Source of the DNA: Heterobilharzia americana
Taxonomy: Eukaryota > Platyhelminthes > Trematoda > Strigeidida > Schistosomatidae
Direction of reading: 5' to 3'
Assembly: GCA_944470555.2 (NCBI GenBank)
Contig: OX104130.1
Location: 55,461,491 to 55,525,490, forward strand
DNA length: 64,000 nt
Shown here one piece after another: positions 33,289-45,960 of the stretch. The notes beneath the pieces were generated by a model, which was not told where the DNA came from, ran no database searches, and saw only the letters and a list, made by a program, of their open reading frames with translations. The translations under genes were made by a program, and so were the position numbers. Numbering within the stretch: position 1 is the first letter of the stretch; every line of letters starts with the position of its first letter.

Positions 33289-36200
33289 TGTGGTAAGTTG
33301 TTTGCACTCTTTTACCCATTCAGTAATCGTTTGAAGTAGCCTACTGGCGTAGCCATGGCTACTTTTTCCTGTAGAGCTTTCCCCAAGGCACGCATTCTGT
33401 ATGAGAAGTCTAATCTCACTCTCGTCTTCGCCCCTTGGTAGGATATTTGGGTGGGGTTCCCACGAGACTGTAGGTCTTTGACCAACGATGTTGACCTGTT
33501 TGGGTGACCCACTTGCTGAACAATCTTGTAGGCTGTTATTCAGTCGCCTCTTTTCCTTCGATACGTTAATTTGAACAAGCTGAGTTGTCTGGGGGTTGTG
33601 TTTATGTTTTGCCCGTTAGTTCAACAGCCGACCTTGTCACCTTTCTCTGTACCTTCTGGAGAGTATTCGTGCCTGTCTTTAGCGGAGTGAGGCTACCTCT
33701 AGGTGAGGTCTAGCAGGTTGTAAACAGTTCTATGGTTAGTGCTCCTGGCTGCCTTCTTATGATGTGCATGATGTAGTTCGTCCTTGCTGTTATTTCCTTG
33801 TAGTCGGAACTGGTATCCATTGTGTCAAAGAAGTTTGGTCTTAGGTCCTTCCCTGTGGATGCTCTGATGGCTGCATAATTGTCGAGGGTGTTGCTGGTCT
33901 TCATAGCTTTTGATGTTTGCATATACATTGACTTGGATTTCTCCAGGTTGGAGCTTAAAGCATTCTCAGCTGACCGGGACTCCAGCTGCAACAGATCGTC
34001 TTGAAGTATTCTAGGATCCTGTTCCCTACCTGTTGTATTCTACATTTCGAAATGGGAGGATAGACGAGATTTAAACTGGGAGACCATCAGTGAATGGTAA
34101 AAGCACGTGTGCCGTAAGGGTAGCTCCCAGAGAACCTCCTGCTCTTGAACGTTTCCGGGGTGATCGAATTCTGTCTGCTCCGGTACAAAATTCTCTGTCC
34201 TCTAGATATGCTGTAGGCCACGCCAAGAGAGGTTCAGTGCTTCTGACTTTTACCAGTCCGGCGAGCATTGTGTAGCGTGGGACGCTATCGAAGGCCTTGA
34301 TCAGGTTCAGAAAGATAGCGTGGACTGGTTGCTTTTCATCCTATCTAGTGGTTTATCCGCCCCAAGTGGTCATCATATTTGTGGCATATCACCGTCTGGT
34401 TCTGGAGCCCTATCAGGTGGGATGGACAGTGTTGTTTCCGTTTGGGTAGTCCCAAACAACATCTGCAAATAGGCCATTTAGTACTTTGGATAGGGTACTT
34501 CCACTTGTCCAGCTTGTAAATTTTGCGCACAATTATTCTGCTGGGATGTTCCACTATATGGACGTGCAGCACTTATATCTTCTAGTGGGGACTGAGATTA
34601 CCTTCCACGAAGTTACATGTGATTGATGTATAAACTTATTCATACCTGTAAAAATGGTGTGTGCCTGCATATTCAGGAATTATTATTGTTATCATTACTA
34701 TTATAGGAAGCAGAACTATCGGCCGATAATTGTACGGGATTTATTGACATCCGCCCCGAAGACTGGTGAAAGGATAACCCGTTCCATTTTCTGGAGAGTT
34801 GACTTACTTCCGACGAGTGTAGCAACACATTGCATACGGGTGTGCCTTCCACTTCGAGACTGTTTCGTGGAACCGCCAGTCTTACGCAGTTGCAGCTTGG
34901 AGACTTCACTATTCTGAAGTTTCGTAAGCACTTGCTTTGACGAAGCTTTTAAGTTCATCGGCTTTATATTGCAGCCCTGGAACTTCGTGACATAACTGGA
35001 CGTTGGCAGTGGATACACCGCTGCGATGAGCTGCCCATCAAGTTGGCTGCTCAGCGCCTCTGCTATCTCACTACCATCCAAGGGTTCCCCGGTCGATTCC
35101 GCAATCAGGTTTAAACCTTTATTCATCCGTTTTCGTTGTGACATAAACCGATACAGGCTTTTCGGATCGTAACTTAGCCGCTTGGCAAGGTAATTCCGGT
35201 ATTTGAACCTGTCATTACTAACACTTATGTTACATGAGTTGCATAACTTCTCGTGGCTGAGAACGTCTAATTCCTTGAGGCGTGTGTGCCACTGATACCC
35301 GAAACCGTTTGAGAGGTGATCGTCTGGTTAACTTCGGAACACTCTCATCGATAGCGCTCCAGATAATATCTTTAATATATGTCCAGTGTTCGGTTATGTA
35401 CTAAAAGTCCCATTCTTGTGGCCGTGGAGCCTCCAGGAGTTCAGTGTTCATTCGCCGGTTGTCCACTTTCAGGTAACATCGGAACCCTTCTTGTTCAACC
35501 ATTGGCAGTTTCTCTTCAGTTATCAAGGAAAATCTCACCAACACGTGATCACTTTTGCCTGGAGGAGTATGGACACTGATACTGTCTGTTAGAAAGCGGT
35601 CAAGTGGTGACCCTTCTACCTCTGGTCCCCACCTGATGTTTTCCCCAACTTTCTCTACTAATCCTGCTGCCATAGACGTGCTTTACAATCCGTGTCCAAA
35701 AGATTCAGGTTCACAGCTTGCCTCATATCCCGGGTCAAGTGCTGGTGTATTGAAGCTCCCAGGGAGGACTGCATGGTCAAAGGCTGCTGAGAAGCATGTC
35801 GAAACGGCGGTGAGCATTTGCGTCTTACGCTCTGCTGTGAGTAGAGGAGGCCTGTACGCCACTTCTAATGGGTACTTTGTTCGGTTTATGGAGAAATAGC
35901 ACCATAAGGAGTCTGGTAAATGGCCAAATACACCATGCGTCACCTCCTTGACTTCTAGGTGCGCGCTAACGTACATGGCAACTTCTCTCCCTTCTTTGAA
36001 CTGCTGGCCTTTTCGTAAAATGGACAAGTCAGGCAGAAATCTTTCCTGGTCCTCGGTGTCTGATGAGAGCCATATCTCCGTAACGAAGATTGGATCTGCG
36101 TGCGGATTTTATACATTGTTCTTGGCTCCAGTAGTTTACGTCTAAGACCTCTTACGATACTGTAGAAACATGTCAGGAAGCCAAGTTCTGGGTCTTGCGC

Positions 36201-36889
36201 GATACGGAAACCTGTGTGGAGGCTGGTGAGACGTCGCATTGGACTGGACTTACAATTCTTTGTTTTTTGGGTTATTCCTGGCATCCTGGCGTGGATGTGA
36301 CAGTAGTGCCTATCACCATGTCTACAGGCACCAGTTCACTAGGTAGTTCTTTTGCAACTATTACTGCCTAAAGCATTCTAGGGGGTTGCATCCTACCTTC
36401 CAGTTTAGTGGACCGTGGTTTGCCCTCACGGCATCTTATAGCACCCCCCATTTGATCTTTTACACCGCAACATGCTGTAGGGGCTTATGTGAGTGACGCC
36501 TTGGAGTTAAAGCGAATAGCTAACAACCTTGGTGGGGAGATGCTCTGCAGGCGAGTAGGTCTTGGCAAACTACTTACGCAGCTAGCAGGCAAGAATCCCG
36601 GTCCCAGTCTTGCTGCCAGCCATCCCTACCGCCCGACGTCATGGAGGTAACCAGCGAATTTGTGGATCCTCCCGCCAGTTCAGGTATCCCACACACTACC
36701 ATGGCCGCAGCTTTGTGCAGATCACTAGGTGTGAACTTTCTCTCCACATCTCTGGGGACCCGTGGTTTATCTGGCTTCACCCTTATGACTCAGGGGCCTG
36801 TTACATCTGGTCGACGTATTAACTTGCGCTTCATTTATTGCGACCGGCAGCTTGTCGCAGATGGAGCGCACAACACATACTTGTACTGA
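33289..36889 (-). mobile_element. CR1/jockey-like non-LTR retrotransposon, minus strand (unit 2)
   Basis: Copy of 23870-27470, offset 9419, with no difference found by eye in any of its open segments. It was therefore present and already broken before the duplication. Confidence 0.78.
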
Positions 36890-37378
36890 GGCAAAAACAT
36901 TTATCAACCGGACCAGCAGAAGCGGAAACATTGATGGAAGGCCAGACCTCAGTTCTTAAATAGGCAATGGTTGTGAGGAGGAAATAAACACCTGAAACAG
37001 GGTAGAAATCTTCGACATTTATTCATTGGCTTGAAACTTCAAAAAATAATGATGATTTTGTTCGGGACAGGACTTGTGGGACAATAAGAAATTCTCAGCA
37101 GATAACAGTTTGAAAAATCCATTCTCTGTACAATACCTTTGAGTGAAATTGCCACTGGATTTGAACGCTGGCAATAGCGGAAATAAGGATCACAGTATTA
37201 ATGGAGCACCTGATATTACATTAACATCTCATTTGAACTGATGAATGAGCAGAATTTCGAGTGCAATTTTCACAGTAGAAGTTTATCAGACAAGAACAAA
37301 AACTTGCAGTTGAACCCAGTTATCCAAAACATGGTGGCATACTTTGTTTTTGTGCATTTATAAGCCCATCTCTCACCC
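36890..37378. other. spacer between head-to-head CR1-like elements (unit 2)
   Basis: Copy of 27471-27959. Nothing recognised. Confidence 0.5.
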
Positions 37379-39224
37379 GGTGGTGTCTTGTTTGAATCCG
37401 ATCGCGGCACAGATTTCCATCTCACCTTCAACGACAGAATAAACCACCAGACACAACTTCGTAGAACCTTAGAGGGGAACCATGGGATACTGTACTCGCT
37501 GACGAAACGGAAGAGTAATGGTTCACTAAGTTTACAGGACCCATTGGTTTGGAGATTCTGTATTCCAACTCCGAAGTTGCAAACCTGCTAGCTCACGAAC
37601 TGCAAAACGACTTTTGTCATTTGAGAGGCAAAACCACTCCTCTGTTGGACGCTGCAGAGGGGCTAGACCAAACAGGGTTCAAACCCTCTGTAATTGCGGA
37701 AATATTAAGGGAACTGAACCCAAATAAGACTCCAGGAATCGATGAGATTCACCCAAGAGCACTCAAAGAGCGTACTGAGGTTCTGTGTGCCCCACCAGCA
37801 AACCTCTTCAAACGCTCGTTTCTGGAAGGCAGGTTACTCTCTGATTGGGAGCGGGTGGCTGTCGTCCCAATTTGTAAAGGTGGGAACAAGCTACTCGCCT
37901 GCAACTACAGACCAATCTCCCCTATCTCTCCAGTTGCGAAGGTCATGGAGGGAGTCATAAATGACTCATTTCGTGATCACTTACCTAGGAAATCAATCCC
38001 AAAAGACTGTCAGCATGGCTTTCTAGCAGGAAGGTCATGTAACACCAACTCGCTGATAGCTTGGAATAGCTAAACACTCTCTGTCGAGAAGAAAAAGCCT
38101 ATACACATTGGTTTACCTGACTTTTCTGAGGCCTTTGACAGGATAAATCATGATATCCTTTATAAGAAACTCCGGCTGATGGGCGTACACGAAAAATTAT
38201 TAATCTGGCTTAGAGATCATCTGTATACCAGAGTGCAGTCAGCCAGAGTCGGCTCCTCTCTATCTGATTGGTTCGCGATGCTGAGTGGTGTACCTCAAGG
38301 TTCCATACTGGGCCCACTACTGTTCCTTGTTTTTATCAATGACCAACCAGGAGTCCTTAATTCACATTCACTATTATGTACCCTGGATCCGAAGATCTGG
38401 AGGGAAATACAGGAACCAACGGATATTTCTATCTTCCAGAAGGACCTTACGAAAATCCCAGACTGGACTACGGAAAACCTGCTTCCTCTCAACTCGAAGT
38501 GTCGGATTATGATGGTTGACAAACATAAAGGCAGCCCCAGTTCTTACTCTTTAGGCGAAACAACTATCTGTCACTCTAACATGGAACAAGATCTAAGAGT
38601 TACACTAGATGATACACTAGGAGCGCCTGTTCTCTGTCGCCTTGCAGCCAGTAGGGCTTATGGAGTCTTGGGGTTTCTCTCGTGAACCTTAGGGTGTCTA
38701 ACTCCTTCTCTTTTCACCACAGTGTATTCTCTGTCTTCAAATTCTCTTGCAATGTCCTCACACCTGAAAAAAGGACATTACCATTCTAGAAGGGGTACAA
38801 AGAAGAGCTACAAAGAAAGTGGTTGGGTTATGGCACAAACTGTACCCAGACCGCTTAGTTGCTCTCCAGCCGCACCCAGTACAATATCGGAGGATCAGAG
38901 GGGATACGGTCATGATGTGCCACACCACCCGCAACCCCCTCCATCTTAACAGATCCCTTCTAAGCTTTGGTCGGAAACGCGACTTGAGTGGTCACCCGTT
39001 AAGAATGGAGCATGAGAGCACGTACAAAGATCCGTGCTAACTCGCAGTCACAGTCTGTAAACTGTGGAATTCCCTCCCTTCAGCAGTTGTTGCAGCCCCA
39101 TCCCCTGATACTTTTCAAAGGAGGCTAGACGTACACCTCGAGTCCCACGGTACCGATGGGCTGTACTCGAGAAGATTTCCCCGGATCAGATGCAGCAATA
39201 CTACCTTGAGATCAGATTGATCAA
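37379..39224 (+). mobile_element. CR1-like non-LTR retrotransposon, plus strand, 5'-truncated (unit 2)
   Basis: Copy of 27960-29800. Unlike unit 1 it has CCCC at 37919-37922, so the RT frame stays open from 37549 to 38073 (174 residues). The same C-T-L-D active-site loss is present, and the frame still ends at the TAA after LIAWNS. From 38460 onward it departs from unit 1 at roughly one base in thirty. Confidence 0.8.
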
Positions 39225-40879
39225 TTGACTGTATCTCTATCCTTTCAGGTTGTTCAGAACTGGGAAGATAATTGTGACCATTCCAAACTCAGAACGTATT
39301 TCAGTAAGACAGACGTAGGGCGCAAGGAACCGCCGTTCACTAATTCTACAACACGAAGTTTGAAGTTTGAACACCATCTGCTGATAGTAGCTAGGAAAGT
39401 CAGATATGACAGATTTGCGTAGAAGTCGGACAGAAATTCTGTTGGAGTGATCGCTTGAGGTTCATAGGGTGTCGATTACTCAGGCACTGTTAAACACCGG
39501 AGTGTAAGGCATGGAGTCCCAGTTCACTGAGATATGTTTTCGACTGAAATTCCGCCTCCATCTGCAAAGCAAAACATTCTACATGCTTCTGAATGGTAAA
39601 TGACGCCTGTGTTATTGATTGTGGATGGATATAATACACACGCTTAGCTCAGTGCCAATTTCATACGCTGGAGCTACAGCTGCAACCCCGGGAGGAGTAG
39701 AGAAGAAGACCGAAGCTGCATGGGGGAGTTTGTTCCTCCGAGAATAGTAGTCAGTTAACCCAAAACATGCGAGTATGCATACACATGAGATATGACCTTG
39801 TTTGCAAACTGAGGCGCAGACATGCTGATAATTAACAAATCAGCAAACAGGGGGCCGAAAACAAACTGCTAGTCATGCCGTAAAAAACGCGAAAACGGCA
39901 AGTTTAAACATGTTTAGGTCAGTAATAATATTCTACGCACAACTGAGGCCTTCCAACACTATGGCAATCACAAATCCACCGTGCTGCTAACTGGTTCAGT
40001 AGTTTAATCTTGCGTTGCACTCATTTCTCAGTAATGAACGTGAAACCAAGAGAACTGGGAGGGTGCAAGAGTACTTAAGAGTCGCAGCACCTAACGTACT
40101 TTGCTGATGATTCACACAGATTTCTAGGTCTAATTTGGGGAATCTGTAGTGGGTCGCTGTAAATAACTTTGTGTTCACGTGGGAGGTGGCAAAATGCGTA
40201 CCTTAGAGTTCAGATGAGCATTGCTTTTTCGGCACAGCAGACTCTAGGCGTTTCGTGCATGTAATCAACCGGGACCGTAGCACTCTTGCGGTGTACAGTG
40301 TCCAACAAGGATTCCTCTAGCCTAATTAGCACTGCATTATCCGGCCTGAATGTTGAGAGGTTGTTGTGAAAATCAGCTACACTGCTTCCTTTTGCAGTAA
40401 TATTTTATTGAAATCTCGCCATTTATTTACTCGATTGGCATGTTGAAGTGGAGCATCACTCCCACTTGATTATGAGAGATGGTTTGAACTAAAGTGACGC
40501 CGTTATAGGTGTTGCTAATTACTGGCGATCATGCTAAAATTTATCAAAATAATGTACAGATGATAATAGCCTAAGTGTATAGGAGTGATTAGATCACTGA
40601 AGAGTGTGGTGCGAAGCTTAGCATCCCAACAAAAACTGTGGCCAGAGTACACCACACTATGTGAACTGCCAAAACCTTCATCCCTAGTAATTGGTTGAAG
40701 GGTGGCTTTAGCTTGAGAAAATTAGAATTGGAAATACTGTGCGGTTCACCACAAGGGTGTATGCATACGAGTGGTTAGAGGCTAACATTGTGAGACGAGG
40801 TAGGCCACGACTAGTTGTGAATAACACACACGGGTCATACTCGCTGAATTTGAGATTTCATCAACTGACTTTTGTTTCC
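39225..40879. other. unrecognised sequence at the end of unit 2
   Basis: Copy of 29801-31456 with scattered substitutions. Nothing recognised. The border to single-copy sequence is at 40879/40880. Confidence 0.5.
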
Positions 40880-43533
40880 TCTATGGAGCCATGCACCAGA
40901 CTTTCACATCACTGTGTTAGTGATAAAGGTATCGGTGACTGAATGTTTGAGGCCCCCATCGTATTTCCTACTTTTGCTGATCGCTTTGCGCAGCTATATG
41001 AAGGAACGGAGCAAATTATAGCGCTATACGTCTGACGCTTAATAGGCAACCGGGAACACCATAGAAGTAATGCATCAGAAAGTTTAACTGTGAGGAATTT
41101 AGCCAACCCAAGAGCAAGTAGTCAGCACGGGGTTCATCGGTTCATACCGGACTAAATTTGTTTACTTGACAGCTGGGCGCGTTCAGATGGATAAATCTGT
41201 TAGGGGATGATGCGCTGGTTGTGAAGTTCGCCCTGACAACGGCGCTAAGTGAAGCCCTTCGAATGCCTCGAATTCTGAACAAGAGACAGACTAGCTCTTT
41301 CGTGAGTGCTTTTGATGCCTGTCTCGTCAGCTGCGGTTGTGTTCGGCCGGCACACATGGGCTACTGGCTGTTACAGTGGAAGCAGAGTCTAGTGTTATGC
41401 CTCCCTGGAACAGAATGATTGATTTTAAAATCCCTCCTGAGGACTCTTCATGGTAGCAGCGATGTTTATTTGAATATTTCCCCACATTGCGTATGCCTTT
41501 TTTTCCCTTGACCTGTGTAATATTATTTTGACAATTGCCAACTTTTGATTTGTTTTTTGTTGGTTGTCTTTGTTTTGGTTGAAATATGCCCTGAATGACC
41601 CACTTTGTTATTGCGTGATGCAGGACTGTTGAAAACAAGGCATAGTTTTACTTCTCCCGACATTCTTTTTCGTTGAACCTGAAGTTGCGCTGCGCATTGA
41701 CTGTAGGACGTTTGGCCGTCTACCTGGAATATTTATTGCTCGATCCGATTCTTGTAGACAGAATCCTAATCCCATTTTGTCGGGAACATTCTAGCTGATT
41801 TCCAAGTATTTAGCGGTTGTATCCAGTTAGTCATTCCCCCCCTGTGTAGGAGGTATTTTGTGTTAGAAAGATCATTGGATCGTATAGCTGATGAGCTTTT
41901 ACTAAGGTACTTTCGTAACTGATATAGCTTATAATTGCTTAGTGGAATCACAGATGTTATTGAGTCTAATCGTGCTAAGATATTGTCGAAATATAATCCT
42001 TAACTGTCCGCGACTCAAAAAGCAATGGAAATAGAGAAAGGAAGTAATTTGTACGAAACGTGTTAACTTGGTTCCTCTGAGTTCCTCTGCGTTCAGAACC
42101 AGGCTGTTGAATTTTGGTTGATAGAGTACCCGAAAACCGGCTCGTCGTTATGCCTGACCGATGCACTAAGGGGTAGGTCTCAGAATTCGTCCTGGACTGA
42201 GAAAGTAAAATGTCAGCGGACGTGGGTCTGTGCATACCGAAAGGCTTCCAGTCCAATTTATTGCCATGGCCCTAGTATTAGCTTTTAGGATTTGTCCTTG
42301 TGTGGAGCCGACTGAAGTATCAGTAACACGCCTTGCACCGGTTGTGTTAGTTTCGAGAGAAACGTTTCTCGAAGAAAACCACCACTCAGCATTCATGGAC
42401 TAGTAACTTCTTGCATGCGTGTGAGCACAGCAGTAGCTGAGTTGTTCCCAGCTCGGTAATATGAAGCTATTCGTCTCGCATACGCGATCAATGAGATCAC
42501 TTTTTTTCCAGAAGTGCAGCTTTAAAAAGTGCATAGGGATCACTTACTTCAGGGTTAAATATATGCACTGTAACGCCACTGTTCGATTCTCGCGGTAACG
42601 AACGTATGAAAGCAGGAAGTCGAGAACGCGTATCTGCAGCCCCTTGTACTCGGAAATCTGCCTTGGCGTTCAGAAACCATTTCTCTGTATATCTGGCCAC
42701 TGTGGTATGAGCTAGATAGTGTTCGTTGTCTGTTTAATGCGGCTGCTTTGCAGAGTATGGTCGGAGAGTTAATAGATTTATATATGGATACATAAAGGCC
42801 ATCAAAATGTAAGCGACGTGCAAGTATAAAAAGGAACAGACTCACTAATTTAGAAATTTTCTCCTGTGTGAACTTGACAGACGCCGAGGTCAATTACTAA
42901 TTGTTTGTGCCTGTAATATGGCCATGAATACAAAACCAAGGAAGAACAAAATAGCAGTCAGACAGAATGGTGCATATGAGAGATATTGCTAAAATGCCAA
43001 TGTGTTCCGATTAGCTGGCTAGAGGACCGATTACGAGGAGTGCAACTTAACACGGCAGCGTGCCAAGTGGTCTGGATGCTTGACCATGTGCCTTCAGCCT
43101 AGCGAGTCCGATTAAACGGAAAGTCAGCTTCAGTGTTGGATTTCCTCGAATCCTGGGCTGTTGCTTTTGGGAAACATGTGACGCTACGGTCGAATTAGTC
43201 ACCGTGGTAAGGGTATCTCTACAACGGCCCTAGTTGAACTAGAGGGATGTCACTTGGGGGAGGGACAAAAGTCATAATATTGAGTTTCGGGACAGACAAG
43301 TGAAGTAAATGCTGCTTTTGTTAAGAGAATTGGGCCTGGAATGGAACGTGAATGCAGCGTTCTCCACAGATGGTTCGTAATGAGATAATAACTGGATTAG
43401 CCCTGATACTGAGCTCATAAATAAATAATTTTCCGGAAAGGTAAACAGATGAATAGTACGGAGAACAAGAAGACTGACACAACTTCGTCATCGACTAGTG
43501 TCAGCCTTGAGCTGCTGAAAGAATTATTCATCA
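40880..43533. other. unassigned sequence
   Basis: Single-copy-looking sequence to the right of the duplication. It holds only short open frames on both strands without recognisable motifs. A weak tRNA-like stretch with a TCGAATCC-type box may lie near 43060-43160. No gene is called. Confidence 0.5.
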
Positions 43534-44133
43534 TTGTTAATATTATTATGCCATGAACAGGCAGCAGAATGCCGGGAATCAACCAGACATTTTGGGCTTT
43601 ATGCTGTCCCTAAGGTTGAGGTTGGTGGAAGACGGCTTTTGTACTTTCTACATTACCGTAGAGACAAAAGTGAAAAGGATACAGAAGAAGTTATCATGCT
43701 CCAAACATCGTTTGGTTGTCATAGGGTGCGTGGTGTACCAAGCCTCCCTGTTGGAAGAACGTATGAAGTTGGTCCAGCCTTACTGCATGGTTTGGCGGGA
43801 TGTTCTGACGTGGAACACAACGATACGGAAGTGGTGTCAAGGGCGCCCAAAAATATGGAAATTCACTTAATGGTCTTGGAACAAATAGACTGTCCCGTGG
43901 GTCTTAAGTCTGTTGGAACTTTGGAAAGTACCGTGAAAACGCTGCATCAAAGCGCACAGATGAACTGGACAGAAAGGGTGGAACGACAGAGGAACCGTGT
44001 TCGCCGACCGAAATACTCAGGGCTGGCTGAATTTGTATCGTCTGAAGGAAAAATATTGTTTGGTGGATTTTGCCGGTTAACCACCATTTGTGAAATAAAC
44101 AACCAGATAACATACACAATTTTGAAACTATAA
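43534..44133 (+). CDS. unrecognised open frame, 199 residues
   Basis: The longest uninterrupted frame of the window outside the retroelements. The protein is basic and mixed in composition, with no signal peptide, membrane segment or repeat. Notable stretches are KVEVGGRRLLYFLHYRRDKS, GVPSLPVGRTYEVGPALLHG and ERVEQRNR-like basic sequence near the C-terminus. No catalytic motif is visible. It lies 1.6 kb upstream of the BEL/Pao remnant on the same strand, so it might be part of an older retroelement, for example a gag-like region, but there is no direct support. Codon use does not separate it clearly from noncoding DNA. It may be a chance frame. Confidence 0.25.
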   Translation: MLILLCHEQAAECRESTRHFGLYAVPKVEVGGRRLLYFLHYRRDKSEKDTEEVIMLQTSFGCHRVRGVPSLPVGRTYEVGPALLHGLAGCSDVEHNDTEVVSRAPKNMEIHLMVLEQIDCPVGLKSVGTLESTVKTLHQSAQMNWTERVERQRNRVRRPKYSGLAEFVSSEGKILFGGFCRLTTICEINNQITYTILKL

Positions 44134-45779
44134 GTTGGCGAAGCTTACCTAAAACCGTCTTGTAGCCTGTGTCAAAGAACCTACATTACCGCACATAGTC
44201 CACAGTTCTTGGTGTCGACCTGTAATGAGAGGTGGTCAAAGGGGAAGAAATGGTCTTTACCTCTCCACCTGTGTAAAAGTCATAAGTCGAATGAGTCTAA
44301 CGCACTCGTGATGCATGTGACTCAGAAAGTTGTAATGGTTGTCATCATACTTTGTTGAAACCAGTAAAGGGAGTCACTGAAGATACAGGGGGTTATCAAA
44401 AGACGAAATATTTATTGGACTGATAGCGGCACGCCTGAAAGCTAGTAGTCTGCAGGTGTCCGGTTATAATATCTCAGATAATGGTTCGATAGGAGGCTAA
44501 TAAAGTCAGAAGCCTGAAACTATTAGAGTTGCCGTCACGGGATACTGTCGTTAAAGACCCATCCATCCACAGGCCAAGAGCTTCGACGAGGGAAAGTGCT
44601 AGTGGCCACATCTTTCTGACGTGCCTCGAACAAGCTTCAAGGCGGCGAAGTCTTGAGACTCACTGGGCGTGACGCGTCCGAAGCACAGCGGATTGTGGAT
44701 CGGGGGCTAGGAGTATGGAAAGTCCTCGTGCCGCCAGCACTTTGCTAGGCTGGGTTCTTTTCCGACCTGTGTTCCACGGCAAGTATGGTAAACAAGTAAG
44801 TAAACAAATGTTTTATCTCGTATTAAAAAAAGTTTAACACGAAAGAAGCCGGTTTACAGGCTTCATCGCGTTGATACATCTCAAAATATCTACAAATCCT
44901 GATTAGTACAGACGGAATGTCACTAAACTCAGTTAAAAACAGCCGGAGAACCTGCTAGTTATAAAATGAACAAGGAAATATTACTTCACAGCGTATACAC
45001 GGTGTTTAAGCTTAGATGATAATAAATATTATCCTCACATAAAGGGTTTAACATGAGGATACCAGCTTACAAGCACCGTCAAATTCATTATTTTTGAAAG
45101 TTTACAAACTGGTATTTAGTATTAAATAATTAACATATAAAGTCATTAGTGTAGATAACCTCATTAAAATCTGCTAAAATTCATGAGATGAGCATGGGTT
45201 TTCATTTCCCACCTAACAGACAGGTTCCACTATCAATATCATAAGCGCACAGTGTTCAAAGTTTTGATTATAACCAACCAACGTCGTTGGTCCAATCGCA
45301 TAGTTTGCTAATTAGTGATATAACAGTTTATTCCTTAGGATGATCTTCAGTTTTTAACTATGCTAACCACAAAGGACCCATTTATACAATCTGGAGTACC
45401 AATAAAGTATTCACAGTTATATAACCCAGGTGTATGTCTATACCAAAGCATTTCCAGGTCACCGTGTTAAGCTTAAAGGTAATATAAATCAATCCCACCA
45501 AGAATATTTGTTGTATTGGATTGATTTAGACGTTGGAATAATCGATACTCCAATGGCATTGTTTACACGTAGACTCTGATACCTTTGGTATTAACGTAAG
45601 CAGCATCATTGGAGGGGTGTATTTGTTGTATATTAACTTCAATATGAAAGGATCAGAGTACCAGAAAATATGTAGTGTGGAGCTACTGCAGGCAAGTCGC
45701 ATTCCGAGCCAATAGGTAAATTGGTCGCTGGTTTAATCATCTGTTCAGAATGTTCCTGCTACTAATACTGCTGAGAAAG
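44134..45779. other. unassigned sequence upstream of the BEL/Pao remnant
   Basis: No clear open frame. If the BEL/Pao element was once complete, its LTR, gag and protease should fall here, but I could not identify an LTR pair or a protease motif. Confidence 0.4.
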
Positions 45780-45960
45780 TTTAATCAGTTCGCCGAAGAC
45801 AAAATATCTTGACCAATAGGTCAGGTAATCGTGAAGATGGTCTAGAATTCGCAGATCCGTGAATTATATCTCGCAAAGTAGCTATAGAATAACTGAAGGA
45901 CAAATGTGACCATGAGTTTGGTGACGTACATTTTCTCGTCAGCGGACGATTCGAAAGTGT

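Larger units (their letters stand above)
31457..40879. repeat. tandem segmental duplication, unit 2 (9423 bp)
   Basis: Direct repeat of 22041-31456, same orientation. The right border is CTGACTTTTGTTTCC at 40879, after which both continue with T and then diverge (CTATGG here, GAATGA at the unit 1/unit 2 junction). The offset grows from 9416 to 9424 through small indels and is 9423 at the end. Confidence 0.97.

Noticed and set aside
31457..40879. A second complete Fic gene in unit 2
   Set aside because: Only exons 1 and 2 are present. The sequence that follows them on the minus strand is unit 1, and no second copies of exons 3-6 occur in the window.
41142..42893. Several minus-strand frames of 60-112 residues
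   Set aside because: They overlap each other in different frames, carry no motif, and have no plausible splice arrangement that I could find.
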